Source: an uncultured Bdellovibrio sp.
Lineage (GTDB): Bacteria > Bdellovibrionota > Bdellovibrionia > Bdellovibrionales > Bdellovibrionaceae
DNA length: 6,754 nucleotides
Direction of reading: 5' to 3'
NCBI GenBank assembly: GCA_946480995.1
Contig: CAMLMF010000140.1
Coordinates: forward strand, 1-6,754
Shown here piece by piece: positions 1-6,214 of the stretch (positions are counted from its first letter, which is position 1; every line of letters starts with the position of its first letter). The notes below the pieces were generated by a model, which was not told the DNA's origin, did not search any database, and worked only from the letters and a program-made list of their open reading frames with translations. Position numbers and translations under genes: made by a program.

Positions 1-793
1 CTTCCTTGGCTGGCGGATCCTTACGTGGCGCCGGTGGCGTATCTTTTTTAGGGGGCGTGTCCTTCTTAGGCTCTTCTTTTGGTGTTGGCGCGACCACCAC
101 TTTCGGTGCAATACCTAAAATCTTTTCGATATCTTGCGCAACACTGCCGATGTATTGACCGGGTTCACCGTCAACGCCGTCAGATCCACCTTCGAATTCA
201 GCGTCTTCTTCTGAATCTGCTGTATTGTCTTTCACATCTGTTCCAGTCTTTTTACCAGAGTCTTTATCAGTATCTTTCGCAGAATCCTTTTTAGGCTCTG
301 AGCTGTTCGCCTTGTCATCCTTTTGATGAGACTCGATCTGATGATGATAAGTAAGACCTTCGGTGTGAATGTAAATATCGATAAACGATGAAAAACAAGA
401 ATTGTCTTCGCTGAGGCAGGTGGCTTTTGCGGCAACACGCACTTTATCACCATTTGGCGCATCTCGACGCTGATCTTTCAAAATAACGTAACCGTCTTCT
501 GACAAAACACCCGAAAGGTCGACGGAGCGTTTTTCAACACCACCCCGCTCAACAAGATACTCAATCTTGCCACGCAATCTCATAGATTTTGTTTGTGGAT
601 CATAGTTAACACTCATGTCTTGAATGTTCGTGGCGCCACGTGCGATACGATAACCACTTTCTTCAACAATCACAGGTTTTGGGGATTCATAAGTGGTAAC
701 TGCTGGAACACCCTGTTCACGGGAATCTGGAGCACAGGCTGTTAGACCTAAAATCAAACTGCTACGAATAAGGGTGTACAAGAAACGTCTCAT
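1..793 (-). CDS. Putative lipoprotein with charged Lys/Asp-rich linker, C-terminus missing (runs off left edge)
   Basis: The frame is open from an ATG at 793 to the window edge, giving 264 codons without a stop, so the C-terminus is missing. Residues 1-20 form a lipoprotein signal: Arg at 2, 3 and 10, a hydrophobic core, then the lipobox LTAC with Cys20 as the expected lipidated residue. Ala at mature position 2 fits outer-membrane sorting. Residues 43-150 read as an alternating, beta-rich globular segment with Cys126 and Cys133, a possible disulfide pair. Residues 157-210 are a low-complexity linker of Lys, Asp, Ser and Glu. A short ordered motif (YIGSVAQDIEKILG, 214-227) follows, then a Pro/Lys tail with the unit PKKDTP repeated. 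Such linkers usually tether a downstream domain, so the functional part may lie outside the window. I do not recognise the family. The start is uncertain: a GTG at 811 in the same frame has a better-spaced AGGAA. The gene lies 55 bases after the hydrolase on the same strand, with no terminator seen between them. Confidence 0.8.
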   Translation of the reverse strand, partial: MRRFLYTLIRSSLILGLTACAPDSREQGVPAVTTYESPKPVIVEESGYRIARGATNIQDMSVNYDPQTKSMRLRGKIEYLVERGGVEKRSVDLSGVLSEDGYVILKDQRRDAPNGDKVRVAAKATCLSEDNSCFSSFIDIYIHTEGLTYHHQIESHQKDDKANSSEPKKDSAKDTDKDSGKKTGTDVKDNTADSEEDAEFEGGSDGVDGEPGQYIGSVAQDIEKILGIAPKVVVAPTPKEEPKKDTPPKKDTPPAPRKDPPAKE

Positions 794-817
794 CACGAGA
801 CAGAAATGCACAAACTA

Positions 818-833
818 TGCTTCCTGAGAAGCA
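818..833 (-). promoter_or_regulatory. Hairpin holding the possible ribosome binding site of the lipoprotein gene
   Basis: TGCTTC (818-823) and GAAGCA (828-833) form a 6-bp inverted repeat with a 4-base loop. On the minus strand the only Shine-Dalgarno-like sequence before the lipoprotein gene, AGGAA (825-821), lies partly in the loop and partly in the stem. That AGGAA is 9 bases from an in-frame GTG at 811 but 27 bases from the ATG at 793, so if it is the real site translation would start at GTG 811 and add six residues (MHFCLV). There is no U-tract, so it is not a terminator. The function is inferred and may be chance. Confidence 0.25.
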
Positions 834-848
834 ATACAATGGCTTCCC

Positions 849-1736
849 TTACGGTGTCGCTGTCGAAGTTTTAGCAAGGTATGACAATAATTGTTCCCGC
901 AGCTGGCGATTATTCACCTCGTAAAGGTTGCCGTGCCCCCCACCGGGAACGACCCAATGCTCTTTCGGTTCGGCCGCTTCTTTGAACATCACTTCGGAGT
1001 TTTTTGGTTCCACAGCCTTGTCGTCATCACCATGAATAAACAACAAGGGGATCGGAGACAGGGACGCCAGGGATTTCGGCGCATATTTATCACTCATCAA
1101 GACATAAGCCAATGGCTGCAGGGGCCACGTAAACCAACGACGACTTAACACATGTCGCGCGATCCTTTGGTAAGAAGAAAAACTGCCTTCGATCACGATA
1201 TTACGAATCGGCAGAGTCTGCTTCACTTCTTCCGCCGTTTTAAGAGCAACGATTCCGCCTAAGCTGTGACCGTAAAATATTAACGGCCGAGTGTCTTTTT
1301 TTAAGTGCAACCACTCTGCCGCGGCGATCCCCGCCTCCACACTGCCTTCGGGCGTGGGCGTTCCGGTTGAAATACCATAGCCTGGGTAATCAAAAATAAA
1401 ATAGTTATAGCCTTGGCCTGGCAGCCAGTGAAACATCAGAAAGTGCGAGGTTAAGTTTTCCGCATTGCCGTGGAAAAATAAAAGAGTGCCTTTGCTAGGT
1501 TCTTTGGTTGTCGCGGGAAAATACCAGCCGTGAATAGTGTTGCCAGAGATCGTTTTTAAAAACACTTCTTCTTGTTGCATCTTGATTCGTGCCGGATCAA
1601 AAAGTTTTTCCTTCAAAGGGAAATAGAAAAAAGACTGGCAGCCAATAAGAGTAGCCAATGCAATGCATCCAAAAATCACTCTGTAAACTCGAGTGCGGAG
1701 CTTCGCTAGTTGGCATCCAGAGAAAAACTTTGTCAT
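849..1736 (-). CDS. Alpha/beta hydrolase, lipoprotein-type (Bem46/ABHD-like serine hydrolase)
   Basis: This is a 295-residue serine hydrolase of the alpha/beta fold (COG1073/Bem46-like group). Numbered from the ATG at 1736, the N-terminus is basic (K3, K12, R14, R16, R19), followed by a hydrophobic run ending in LIGC with Cys33, a lipobox, so the enzyme is probably anchored in the envelope and faces the periplasm. Visible fold motifs are HGNAEN near 89-94 (oxyanion-hole loop), FDYPGYG near 115-121, the nucleophile elbow GHSLGG with Ser158, HGDDD near 235-239 supplying the acid, and GGGH with His268. The triad is complete, so the enzyme is expected to be active on an ester, amide or acyl substrate, which the sequence does not identify. 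The frame is open further upstream to 1853, but that extension would run inside corA and lacks a signal sequence. No Shine-Dalgarno precedes 1736. The gene is divergent from corA and lies upstream of the lipoprotein gene on the same strand. Confidence 0.88.
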   Translation of the reverse strand: MTKFFSGCQLAKLRTRVYRVIFGCIALATLIGCQSFFYFPLKEKLFDPARIKMQQEEVFLKTISGNTIHGWYFPATTKEPSKGTLLFFHGNAENLTSHFLMFHWLPGQGYNYFIFDYPGYGISTGTPTPEGSVEAGIAAAEWLHLKKDTRPLIFYGHSLGGIVALKTAEEVKQTLPIRNIVIEGSFSSYQRIARHVLSRRWFTWPLQPLAYVLMSDKYAPKSLASLSPIPLLFIHGDDDKAVEPKNSEVMFKEAAEPKEHWVVPGGGHGNLYEVNNRQLREQLLSYLAKTSTATP

Positions 1737-1739
1737 ACT
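1710..1739 (+). promoter_or_regulatory. Candidate corA promoter giving a leaderless transcript
   Basis: TTGGCA (1710-1715, 5 of 6 to the sigma70 -35) and CATACT (1734-1739, 4 of 6 to the -10) are separated by 18 bases. The expected transcription start falls at about 1746, which is the A of the corA ATG, so the mRNA would have no leader. That fits the lack of a usable Shine-Dalgarno in front of the ATG. The elements lie within the 5' end of the divergent hydrolase gene. This is pattern matching only. Confidence 0.3.
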
Positions 1740-1742
1740 GGG

Positions 1743-1772
1743 ATCATGAAACGATTTGAACATCAATGGCAA
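1743..1772 (-). promoter_or_regulatory. Candidate hydrolase promoter giving a leaderless transcript
   Basis: Read on the minus strand, TTGCCA (1772-1767, 5 of 6 to the -35) is followed after 18 bases by CATGAT (1748-1743, 4 of 6 to the -10). The predicted start of transcription is about 1736, the A of the hydrolase ATG. The elements lie inside the first codons of corA and mirror the candidate corA promoter in spacing. No Shine-Dalgarno precedes the hydrolase start. This is inference from short matches. Confidence 0.28.
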
Positions 1773-2672
1773 GACTTTAAGTGGATTGATTGCGAAGCAC
1801 CGACACAAAGTGATTTGGCTGAGCTTGCCAATGAATTTCCGATTCCTTTGCAAACCTTGGCAAAGTGTTTAGATCCGGAAGTGCTCCCCCGCTCAGAAGT
1901 CTTGGAAGACGTTTTGTGTGTGGTCCTTCGTCACCATGACATCCAAGCAAAACCCACCGCAAAAACAATGCAGGAACTGACCACTAAGTTAGTCCTTTTT
2001 GTCGGACCGAACTTTATTCTTACAGTCCATCGCGCCAGTTTAGCGTGCATCAGCGAACGACGTGAAAAGGCCCCGGACGAAAAAGTATCCATCGCCGCTT
2101 TCGTTAAGAGTATGTTCTATCAAGCGATCATGAGTTTTGATAAACCACTTGAAGAGCTTGAAAATAAAACGCAAATAATTCAAGAGCGTGTCGTGTCCTT
2201 AAAACGACGCAATATCTTGCGCGAAGGCTATTTAATTAAAAGAAAGATTTCTTCTTTTCGCAAAGTCTTCAAGTTTACTTCGGACATGATCAACCGTTTG
2301 CCGACTGAAATTGAAATTGCCCCCCGTGACCTGGCACAAGTGCGCGAGCCATTAGACAAGCACATCTTTTATGCCGACGACGTGCAGGAAGAAATTTCAG
2401 GTCTGCTGAACTTGCATCTATCCTTGATGTCACAGAAAACCAACGAAGCTTCATATCGCACCAATGAAGTGATGCGTGTTTTAACTGTGTTTTCAATTTT
2501 CTTCTTACCGCTGAATTTTATTGCGGGCGTTTACGGGATGAACTTTGAAAACATGCCCGAGCTTAAAGCGCCCAATGGATATTATATGACCTTGGCGGTG
2601 ATGGCCTTTGTTGTTGTCAGCATTACATACTGGATGTACAAAAAAGGCTGGCTTAAAAAAGAAGAGCTCTAA
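1746..2672 (+). CDS. corA: CorA-family magnesium/cobalt transport protein
   Basis: This is a 308-residue CorA-type divalent cation channel of the inner membrane, passing Mg2+ and often Co2+ or Ni2+ as a homopentamer. The order of parts matches the family: a cytoplasmic alpha/beta domain (about 1-130), a long charged helical stalk (about 130-240, rich in E, K, R and Q), then two transmembrane segments at about 243-263 and 280-297. The signature YGMN (263-266) ends the first membrane helix and is followed by FENMPE in the periplasmic loop, as expected for the selectivity region. The C-terminus is short and basic (YKKGWLKKEEL). Length is close to the usual 310-320. I start at ATG 1746, which gives a typical N-terminus; a TTG at 1710 with GGAG nine bases before it would add twelve residues but would overlap the divergent hydrolase start. 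No partner transporter gene is adjacent, and no Mg2+-sensing leader is possible if the transcript is leaderless. Confidence 0.93.
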   Translation: MKRFEHQWQDFKWIDCEAPTQSDLAELANEFPIPLQTLAKCLDPEVLPRSEVLEDVLCVVLRHHDIQAKPTAKTMQELTTKLVLFVGPNFILTVHRASLACISERREKAPDEKVSIAAFVKSMFYQAIMSFDKPLEELENKTQIIQERVVSLKRRNILREGYLIKRKISSFRKVFKFTSDMINRLPTEIEIAPRDLAQVREPLDKHIFYADDVQEEISGLLNLHLSLMSQKTNEASYRTNEVMRVLTVFSIFFLPLNFIAGVYGMNFENMPELKAPNGYYMTLAVMAFVVVSITYWMYKKGWLKKEEL

Positions 2673-2683
2673 GTCAGAGCTCT
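2655..2683 (-). terminator. Rho-independent terminator of the methyltransferase, embedded in the corA 3' end
   Basis: AGAGCTCT (2663-2670) and AGAGCTCT (2676-2683) are complementary arms of 8 bp with a 5-base loop. The arm is itself palindromic, so the pair is both a direct and an inverted repeat. On the minus strand the hairpin is followed by TC and six T (2660-2655), the normal layout of an intrinsic terminator for the methyltransferase gene. On the plus strand no U-run follows, so for corA it could at most protect or pause the 3' end. The stem covers both stop codons. Confidence 0.6.
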
Positions 2684-3490
2684 GGCCTGAATAAAAGAAT
2701 AATAAAACACAGCATTCGGATCACTGGCGACTTTTGCCATCTCTTGCTTCATGCCCGTCACGATATCTTCAGAGACATATTCAGCCTGCAGCAATTGTTC
2801 GCTGGCACTGAGAAGCAATTCCGTCCAGTACTCAATACAGTCCTTCCGCGCTTGCGGCACGCGGTTATCAAGGAACCAGGTTTTTACTTCTGTCTGCACA
2901 TCGCGATAACCTAATTGCATCAGGAAATTTCCCAGTTTCGCGCCAACAAAGGGATCACCTTTTTGCTGCAACTGATATTCATTGAAAGCCATCCAGTACT
3001 TCCACACATTCGGGGAATAAGGATCCAAGAAAAAAGACGAGTTCATCACTTCAGTAACATACACCACGGAACCCGGGCGCAGCACACGGCGCACTTCCGA
3101 TAACACACGAATGGGATCTGGGACATGTTCCAAAATCCAGCATAAGAAAGCCCCATCAAAAGAGTTCGCAGAAAACTCCATCGCGGTGGCATCCATTTCT
3201 TTAAGTTCATACCGATGGGTCGCCCAATTTAAATGCGAAAGTCTTGCGCGGGCGGCTTGCAACTGTTTGGTACTGCGATCAATGCCCGTCAGCTTAACAT
3301 CTGGAAAGCGACGCAGGATGATTTCACTTTGCGCTCCGACACCACAGCCGACTTCTAAAAGATTTTCGACGCCATTTAAATTTATATTTTGATAAACGGT
3401 GTGCTCGCCGAAGCGAGCCTGTTTGCGCAAACGATCTTGTTCGTCTTTACTGAAACCGTGCAGATAGGGAAAATCGGCCGTGTTGGTCAT
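2669..3490 (-). CDS. Class I SAM-dependent methyltransferase, substrate unknown
   Basis: This 273-residue protein has a Rossmann-fold methyltransferase core (Methyltransf_11/25 type). Motif I is LLEVGCGVGAQSE (44-56), the SAM-binding glycine loop. The acidic residue after strand 2 is Asp71 in GIDRS, a DA step near 100-101 follows, and the strand 4 motif FDGAFLCW (111-118) leads into EHVPDPIRVLSEVRRVLRPG (121-140), the standard post-motif helix and strand 5. An N-terminal YLHGFSKDEQDRL segment resembles the lid found in SAM enzymes acting on small molecules or quinones. The C-terminal third is a helical cap that would set substrate choice. No signal peptide is seen, so it is cytoplasmic. The ATG at 3490 has a perfect AAGGAG (3502-3497) six bases upstream. 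It lies 34 bases after the DUF4105 gene on the same strand and could be co-transcribed, although a TATAGT at 3524-3519 could act as a -10. Its stop overlaps that of corA by four bases. Confidence 0.9.
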   Translation of the reverse strand: MTNTADFPYLHGFSKDEQDRLRKQARFGEHTVYQNINLNGVENLLEVGCGVGAQSEIILRRFPDVKLTGIDRSTKQLQAARARLSHLNWATHRYELKEMDATAMEFSANSFDGAFLCWILEHVPDPIRVLSEVRRVLRPGSVVYVTEVMNSSFFLDPYSPNVWKYWMAFNEYQLQQKGDPFVGAKLGNFLMQLGYRDVQTEVKTWFLDNRVPQARKDCIEYWTELLLSASEQLLQAEYVSEDIVTGMKQEMAKVASDPNAVFYYSFIQARALT

Positions 3491-3496
3491 CGTGGA

Positions 3497-3502
3497 CTCC
3501 TT
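3497..3502 (-). promoter_or_regulatory. Strong Shine-Dalgarno of the methyltransferase gene
   Basis: On the minus strand AAGGAG is followed by a 6-base spacer and the ATG at 3490. It fixes that start codon and is one of only two strong ribosome binding sites in the window. Confidence 0.75.
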
Positions 3503-3524
3503 GGGCTTAAGAAGTCCTACTATA

Positions 3525-5459
3525 CTAGTAATAATTAAATAACTGCAGTCCCGTTTCCTCTAAAAATCTTTCGTTGCGATACAGTGCGCGAACGCCCCAT
3601 TTTTTCGAAAAGCTCCACTGTGCTTCGACTTGAGTGCGCAGATAATCTTTCCGATCCCATGACGCTGAGTCACGGCGATGAAATGCACTGCTCTGTAAGG
3701 CCCATGCAGAATTCAAACGATAGTAAAGCTCGACCAAAGGCCCAGCTCCGACATACAACTTGTTATCGGGCAAGTGCGGTGCGTAGTGAACATCACCGAC
3801 AATTTGTGTTGTGACATCAAATGAACCTTGTTGCCATGTCCACCCGTAACCCAAACGAATAATTCCTTCGTGCGTGGGCAAGAAGTTTTCATTGCGGGCA
3901 CGCTCTACACCTAGTTTAAATCTCCAAGATCTTTCCGGGATCCATGGGGTCCACGGGTTGGCAGAAACCAACTCGAACGCCGCGAAGTTTTCCAGTTCGA
4001 ACTTTTTTTCCTGCTTGTCTAGTGGATTTGGACCATAGGAAAAACCCAAATCAAAAAATGTGATTTGTGAATACGACGGATAACCCCAGCCCGGATCTAA
4101 ACGATCATGCAAAGCAAAACGATGGGTTAATAACGTAAAATCTTGGTCGACCGTATTGTGTAAGTAACCTACTCCCCAACGACCCGCCAGATGGGCCAGA
4201 TGAGGACGCTCTTCCGGTGGAGGATCCAGCGTGATCGTTTCAGCGTCTCTGTCGATCTGACTGCGCTTAGCGAGGACTTTCATTTTTAATTGAAACTCTC
4301 TGCCCGCTTCTTGCACTTCGGCTGAATAACGAAAGTCGATATAGTCGATAAAGGCATCAAGGATGCGGGCTTTTGAAACTTCGCTGGCTTTGTTGAAATT
4401 GTCCGTGAAAGTCAGCTCGTCACTTTCGCTGAAATGATCTGCGAGGAATTTTAACTCTTTCGTTTCTTCAGCCGTTAATTGTTTTTGACGTTCAAAGAAA
4501 ATACGACGGATCGAGGGACGGTACTTATAACTTTTTACAAGATCCGTGTCGTTCCATAGGACGCGCACAGTGTCGGCAGGAATTACGTACTGGTCAATTT
4601 TGGACAGAATATCGACGTTGGCATCCGCGGCTTCCAAGATCGAAAGCATGTGGTAAGAACAGTTTTCAGTCAGATACCAATAATCAATTTGGGTCGGACC
4701 AAGTTCCCACACATGAGCAATCAACATATCAACAGCCGCAGGACTGAACTTTAATTCGTACTCCCACAGATCCCGAGATTCAGCGTTGTTGTATTCGCGC
4801 ACTTTGTAATAATAGGGAATCGAACGGAACTGTCCCGGGAACAAACCGAACAAGCCTTTAAAACCGTACAAGAAGGCATTGTTGGTGTCCGCTTCTGCGG
4901 CGTAATTTAAACCATAATCCAAAAGTTCATGGCGTTGTCCGTCCTTACTAGAAGCTTTATTAATCCGCACAAACGTGTGCCCGAACGAAGACGACGGGTT
5001 ATTTAAGTAATAGCTTGAAAACACCAAAGAGACGGATTCACCCTGCAAGCCCTTATGAAAAGCTTCAAAGCGGTCGCACTTAACATCCAACCACGGGATT
5101 GCCGTGTCCTTTAGTTTTTCTTTGATCCACTTATAGCGCGCAGGAAAGCGGCATTGCGGATGATCGTTGGGATCTTTGCCGATGGGCTCAAAAAAGGCAT
5201 TTATGCTGGCAAGCAATTCCGCCTGCGGATCTTTTTTTCCGTTCTCGGCCAGGAAAAAATTTTTACTGTCGATTTGGCTTTCGCGAATTCTAAAAAAATC
5301 AGTTTCAAAATGCAGAAGCTTAAGCCACTGACGCTCTTGCCATAATTTTTTAGCTTCGGCTGCCATAACGGCTTGGCCTCGGCCACTGGGTGTGCCCGTA
5401 GAGGCTTGAATAGAAAAAGATAAGAAAACAACGGAAGAAACAAACAAAGATCTTAACAT
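3525..5459 (-). CDS. DUF4105 (Lnb N-terminal periplasmic domain) protein with C-terminal beta-barrel-like region
   Basis: The 644-residue product has a Sec signal peptide (MLRSLFVSSVVFLSFSIQA, likely cut after residue 19). A helical N-terminal region (about 25-135) with Cys103 and Cys128 precedes the DUF4105 domain at about 140-300. Its hallmarks are NPSSSFGHTF (154-163) with His161 and ENCSYH (265-270) with Cys267 and His270, a His/Cys layout like papain or NlpC-type cysteine hydrolases; catalytic use is inferred, not shown. A charged helical linker (about 310-415) leads to a C-terminal region (about 425-644) full of alternating aromatic/polar strands, such as WRFKLGVER, GIIRLGYGWTW and LYVGAGPLVELYYRL, which looks like an outer-membrane barrel. 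The family name is inherited from a bifidobacterial lacto-N-biosidase annotation and does not imply that activity. The ATG at 5459 lacks a clear Shine-Dalgarno. The methyltransferase gene follows 34 bases downstream, and the DUF3015 terminator lies just upstream, so this gene needs its own promoter in 5460-5504; I see only weak matches there. Confidence 0.88.
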   Translation of the reverse strand: MLRSLFVSSVVFLSFSIQASTGTPSGRGQAVMAAEAKKLWQERQWLKLLHFETDFFRIRESQIDSKNFFLAENGKKDPQAELLASINAFFEPIGKDPNDHPQCRFPARYKWIKEKLKDTAIPWLDVKCDRFEAFHKGLQGESVSLVFSSYYLNNPSSSFGHTFVRINKASSKDGQRHELLDYGLNYAAEADTNNAFLYGFKGLFGLFPGQFRSIPYYYKVREYNNAESRDLWEYELKFSPAAVDMLIAHVWELGPTQIDYWYLTENCSYHMLSILEAADANVDILSKIDQYVIPADTVRVLWNDTDLVKSYKYRPSIRRIFFERQKQLTAEETKELKFLADHFSESDELTFTDNFNKASEVSKARILDAFIDYIDFRYSAEVQEAGREFQLKMKVLAKRSQIDRDAETITLDPPPEERPHLAHLAGRWGVGYLHNTVDQDFTLLTHRFALHDRLDPGWGYPSYSQITFFDLGFSYGPNPLDKQEKKFELENFAAFELVSANPWTPWIPERSWRFKLGVERARNENFLPTHEGIIRLGYGWTWQQGSFDVTTQIVGDVHYAPHLPDNKLYVGAGPLVELYYRLNSAWALQSSAFHRRDSASWDRKDYLRTQVEAQWSFSKKWGVRALYRNERFLEETGLQLFNYY

Positions 5460-5497
5460 GCAGATATCTTTGAGTGTCTAAAGGCAACAATCAATAC

Positions 5498-5531
5498 AAA
5501 ATAAAAACGCAGCGATTTTGTCGCTGCGTTT
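5498..5531 (-). terminator. Strong rho-independent terminator of the DUF3015 gene
   Basis: AAACGCAGCGA (5505-5515) pairs perfectly with TCGCTGCGTTT (5521-5531): 11 bp, GC-rich core, 5-base loop. On the minus strand the stem runs into TTTTTATTTT (5507-5498), a classic U-tract. It begins about 30 bases after the DUF3015 stop codon and should separate that gene from the DUF4105 gene. On the plus strand no U-run follows the stem. Confidence 0.9.
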
Positions 5532-5561
5532 CGTGCTTCCTATGCAGGAAACTATTAAAAA

Positions 5562-6050
5562 CTAAGCACCACAAACGTTGTTTTTAGCAACAACTTGGTT
5601 GATGTTCGCTTCGATAGCTGCAGGTTGCATGTTTGTTTCTACGAAGATTTGGTTGTAGTTCTTTTTCATAACAGAACCCATTGCTTGAGAGTTGCAACCC
5701 ATTAGGTTTGCAAGACCCGCCAAAGTTTCACCTTGTCCACGAGCTGCGTCGTTAGCCAAAGCAACTTTGTTCACTTCGATAAATGCAGGAACTTCTTTAC
5801 CAGATTTGAAGATACCATCTTGTTGGCAGTTCAAAGTACCAGTTGTGATACCGAAAGTTTGGTTACCAGATGTACCATTTGTTGTTGCAGCTAGGATTTG
5901 GTTGCCATCAGAACCCATTACGATTGAACCCAATCCGCAACCTGCTTGACCATAACCTTGTCCAGAAGCTTGAGCCAAAAGACCTTTCTTTTGCGCGTGA
6001 GCTACACCAGATACCAACAATGCTACTACTACGATTTTCGCCAATTTCAC
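5562..6050 (-). CDS. DUF3015 family secreted protein, function unknown
   Basis: This 162-residue protein has a clear Sec signal peptide (MKLAKIVVVALLVSGVAHA, cut at AHA before Gln20). The mature part carries the DUF3015 hallmarks: GQAGCGLGSIVMG (34-46), QILAATTNGTSGNQTFGITTGT (starting at 51; a near-invariant family stretch) and Cys75. The four cysteines of the mature chain (38, 75, 119, 160) suggest two disulfides in the periplasm or outside the cell. A helical second half (about 85-160) follows. No catalytic motif is visible and the family has no known function. The start is GTG at 6050, fixed by GGAGG six bases upstream. Expression looks high: 14 of 15 Asn codons are AAC, Ile and Phe codons are mostly ATC and TTC, and a strong terminator follows. 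The neighbouring genes on either side lack this codon bias. It appears to be transcribed alone. Confidence 0.92.
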   Translation of the reverse strand: MKLAKIVVVALLVSGVAHAQKKGLLAQASGQGYGQAGCGLGSIVMGSDGNQILAATTNGTSGNQTFGITTGTLNCQQDGIFKSGKEVPAFIEVNKVALANDAARGQGETLAGLANLMGCNSQAMGSVMKKNYNQIFVETNMQPAAIEANINQVVAKNNVCGA

Positions 6051-6056
6051 AAAAAA

Positions 6057-6061
6057 CCTCC
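6057..6061 (-). promoter_or_regulatory. Consensus Shine-Dalgarno that fixes the GTG start of DUF3015
   Basis: GGAGG on the minus strand is separated from GTG 6050 by six T residues. There is no ATG at a comparable distance and the signal peptide begins exactly at this codon, so the GTG start is well supported. Confidence 0.8.
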
Positions 6062-6087
6062 GTGTGTGATTTGGTTAAACATGCAAA

Positions 6088-6116
6088 ATTGTCGAACGAC
6101 TCGGAAAAGGAATCAA
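6088..6116 (-). promoter_or_regulatory. Candidate DUF3015 promoter
   Basis: On the minus strand TTGATT (6116-6111, 4 of 6) and GACAAT (6093-6088, 4 of 6) are separated by exactly 17 bases. Transcription would start near 6081 and give a leader of about 30 bases containing the GGAGG. An AT-rich TATATATT lies just upstream (about 6128-6121) and is an alternative -10, but it has no matching -35. Confidence 0.35.
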
Positions 6117-6214
6117 ACAAAATATATACTAGATGAAAGCTTCCTAGCAGATTCGCATGCAGAGCTAGACCTACGTAGCAACACAGTGCATCCGAAAAGG
6201 ATACGGCGTACCTC
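6117..6214. other. Gene-free spacer between DUF429 and DUF3015
   Basis: No open frame with a convincing start, tRNA cloverleaf or terminator with a U-tract is seen. The stretch holds short palindromes (AAGCTT 6137-6142, GCATGC 6155-6160, CTACGTAG 6171-6178) and a 4-bp hairpin at 6190-6202. It probably carries upstream promoter sequence of DUF3015 and the untranslated 3' end of the DUF429 gene. Confidence 0.4.

Noticed and set aside
79..462. Open frames at 79-294 (plus) and 232-462 (minus) as small genes
   Set aside because: Both lie within the lipoprotein reading frame, which has a lipobox and coherent composition; their products are low-complexity and basic without domain signals.
891..1148. 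Plus-strand frame of 85 codons
   Set aside because: Antisense to the C-terminal catalytic part of the hydrolase, where the His268 and Asp motifs are intact; no ribosome binding site.
5460..5497. TTGATT (5494-5489) and AAAGAT (5471-5466) as the DUF4105 promoter
   Set aside because: Spacing is 17 but the -10 matches only 3 of 6 positions; too weak to list, although a promoter must exist after the DUF3015 terminator.
6137..6178. Cluster of restriction-site-like palindromes (AAGCTT, GCATGC, TACGTA) resembling a cloning polylinker
   Set aside because: The sites are spread over about 40 bases in native-looking intergenic sequence with no vector context; likely chance.
6190..6202. ATCC-GAAAA-GGAT hairpin as terminator of the DUF429 gene
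   Set aside because: Only 4 bp of stem and no U-tract on the minus strand.
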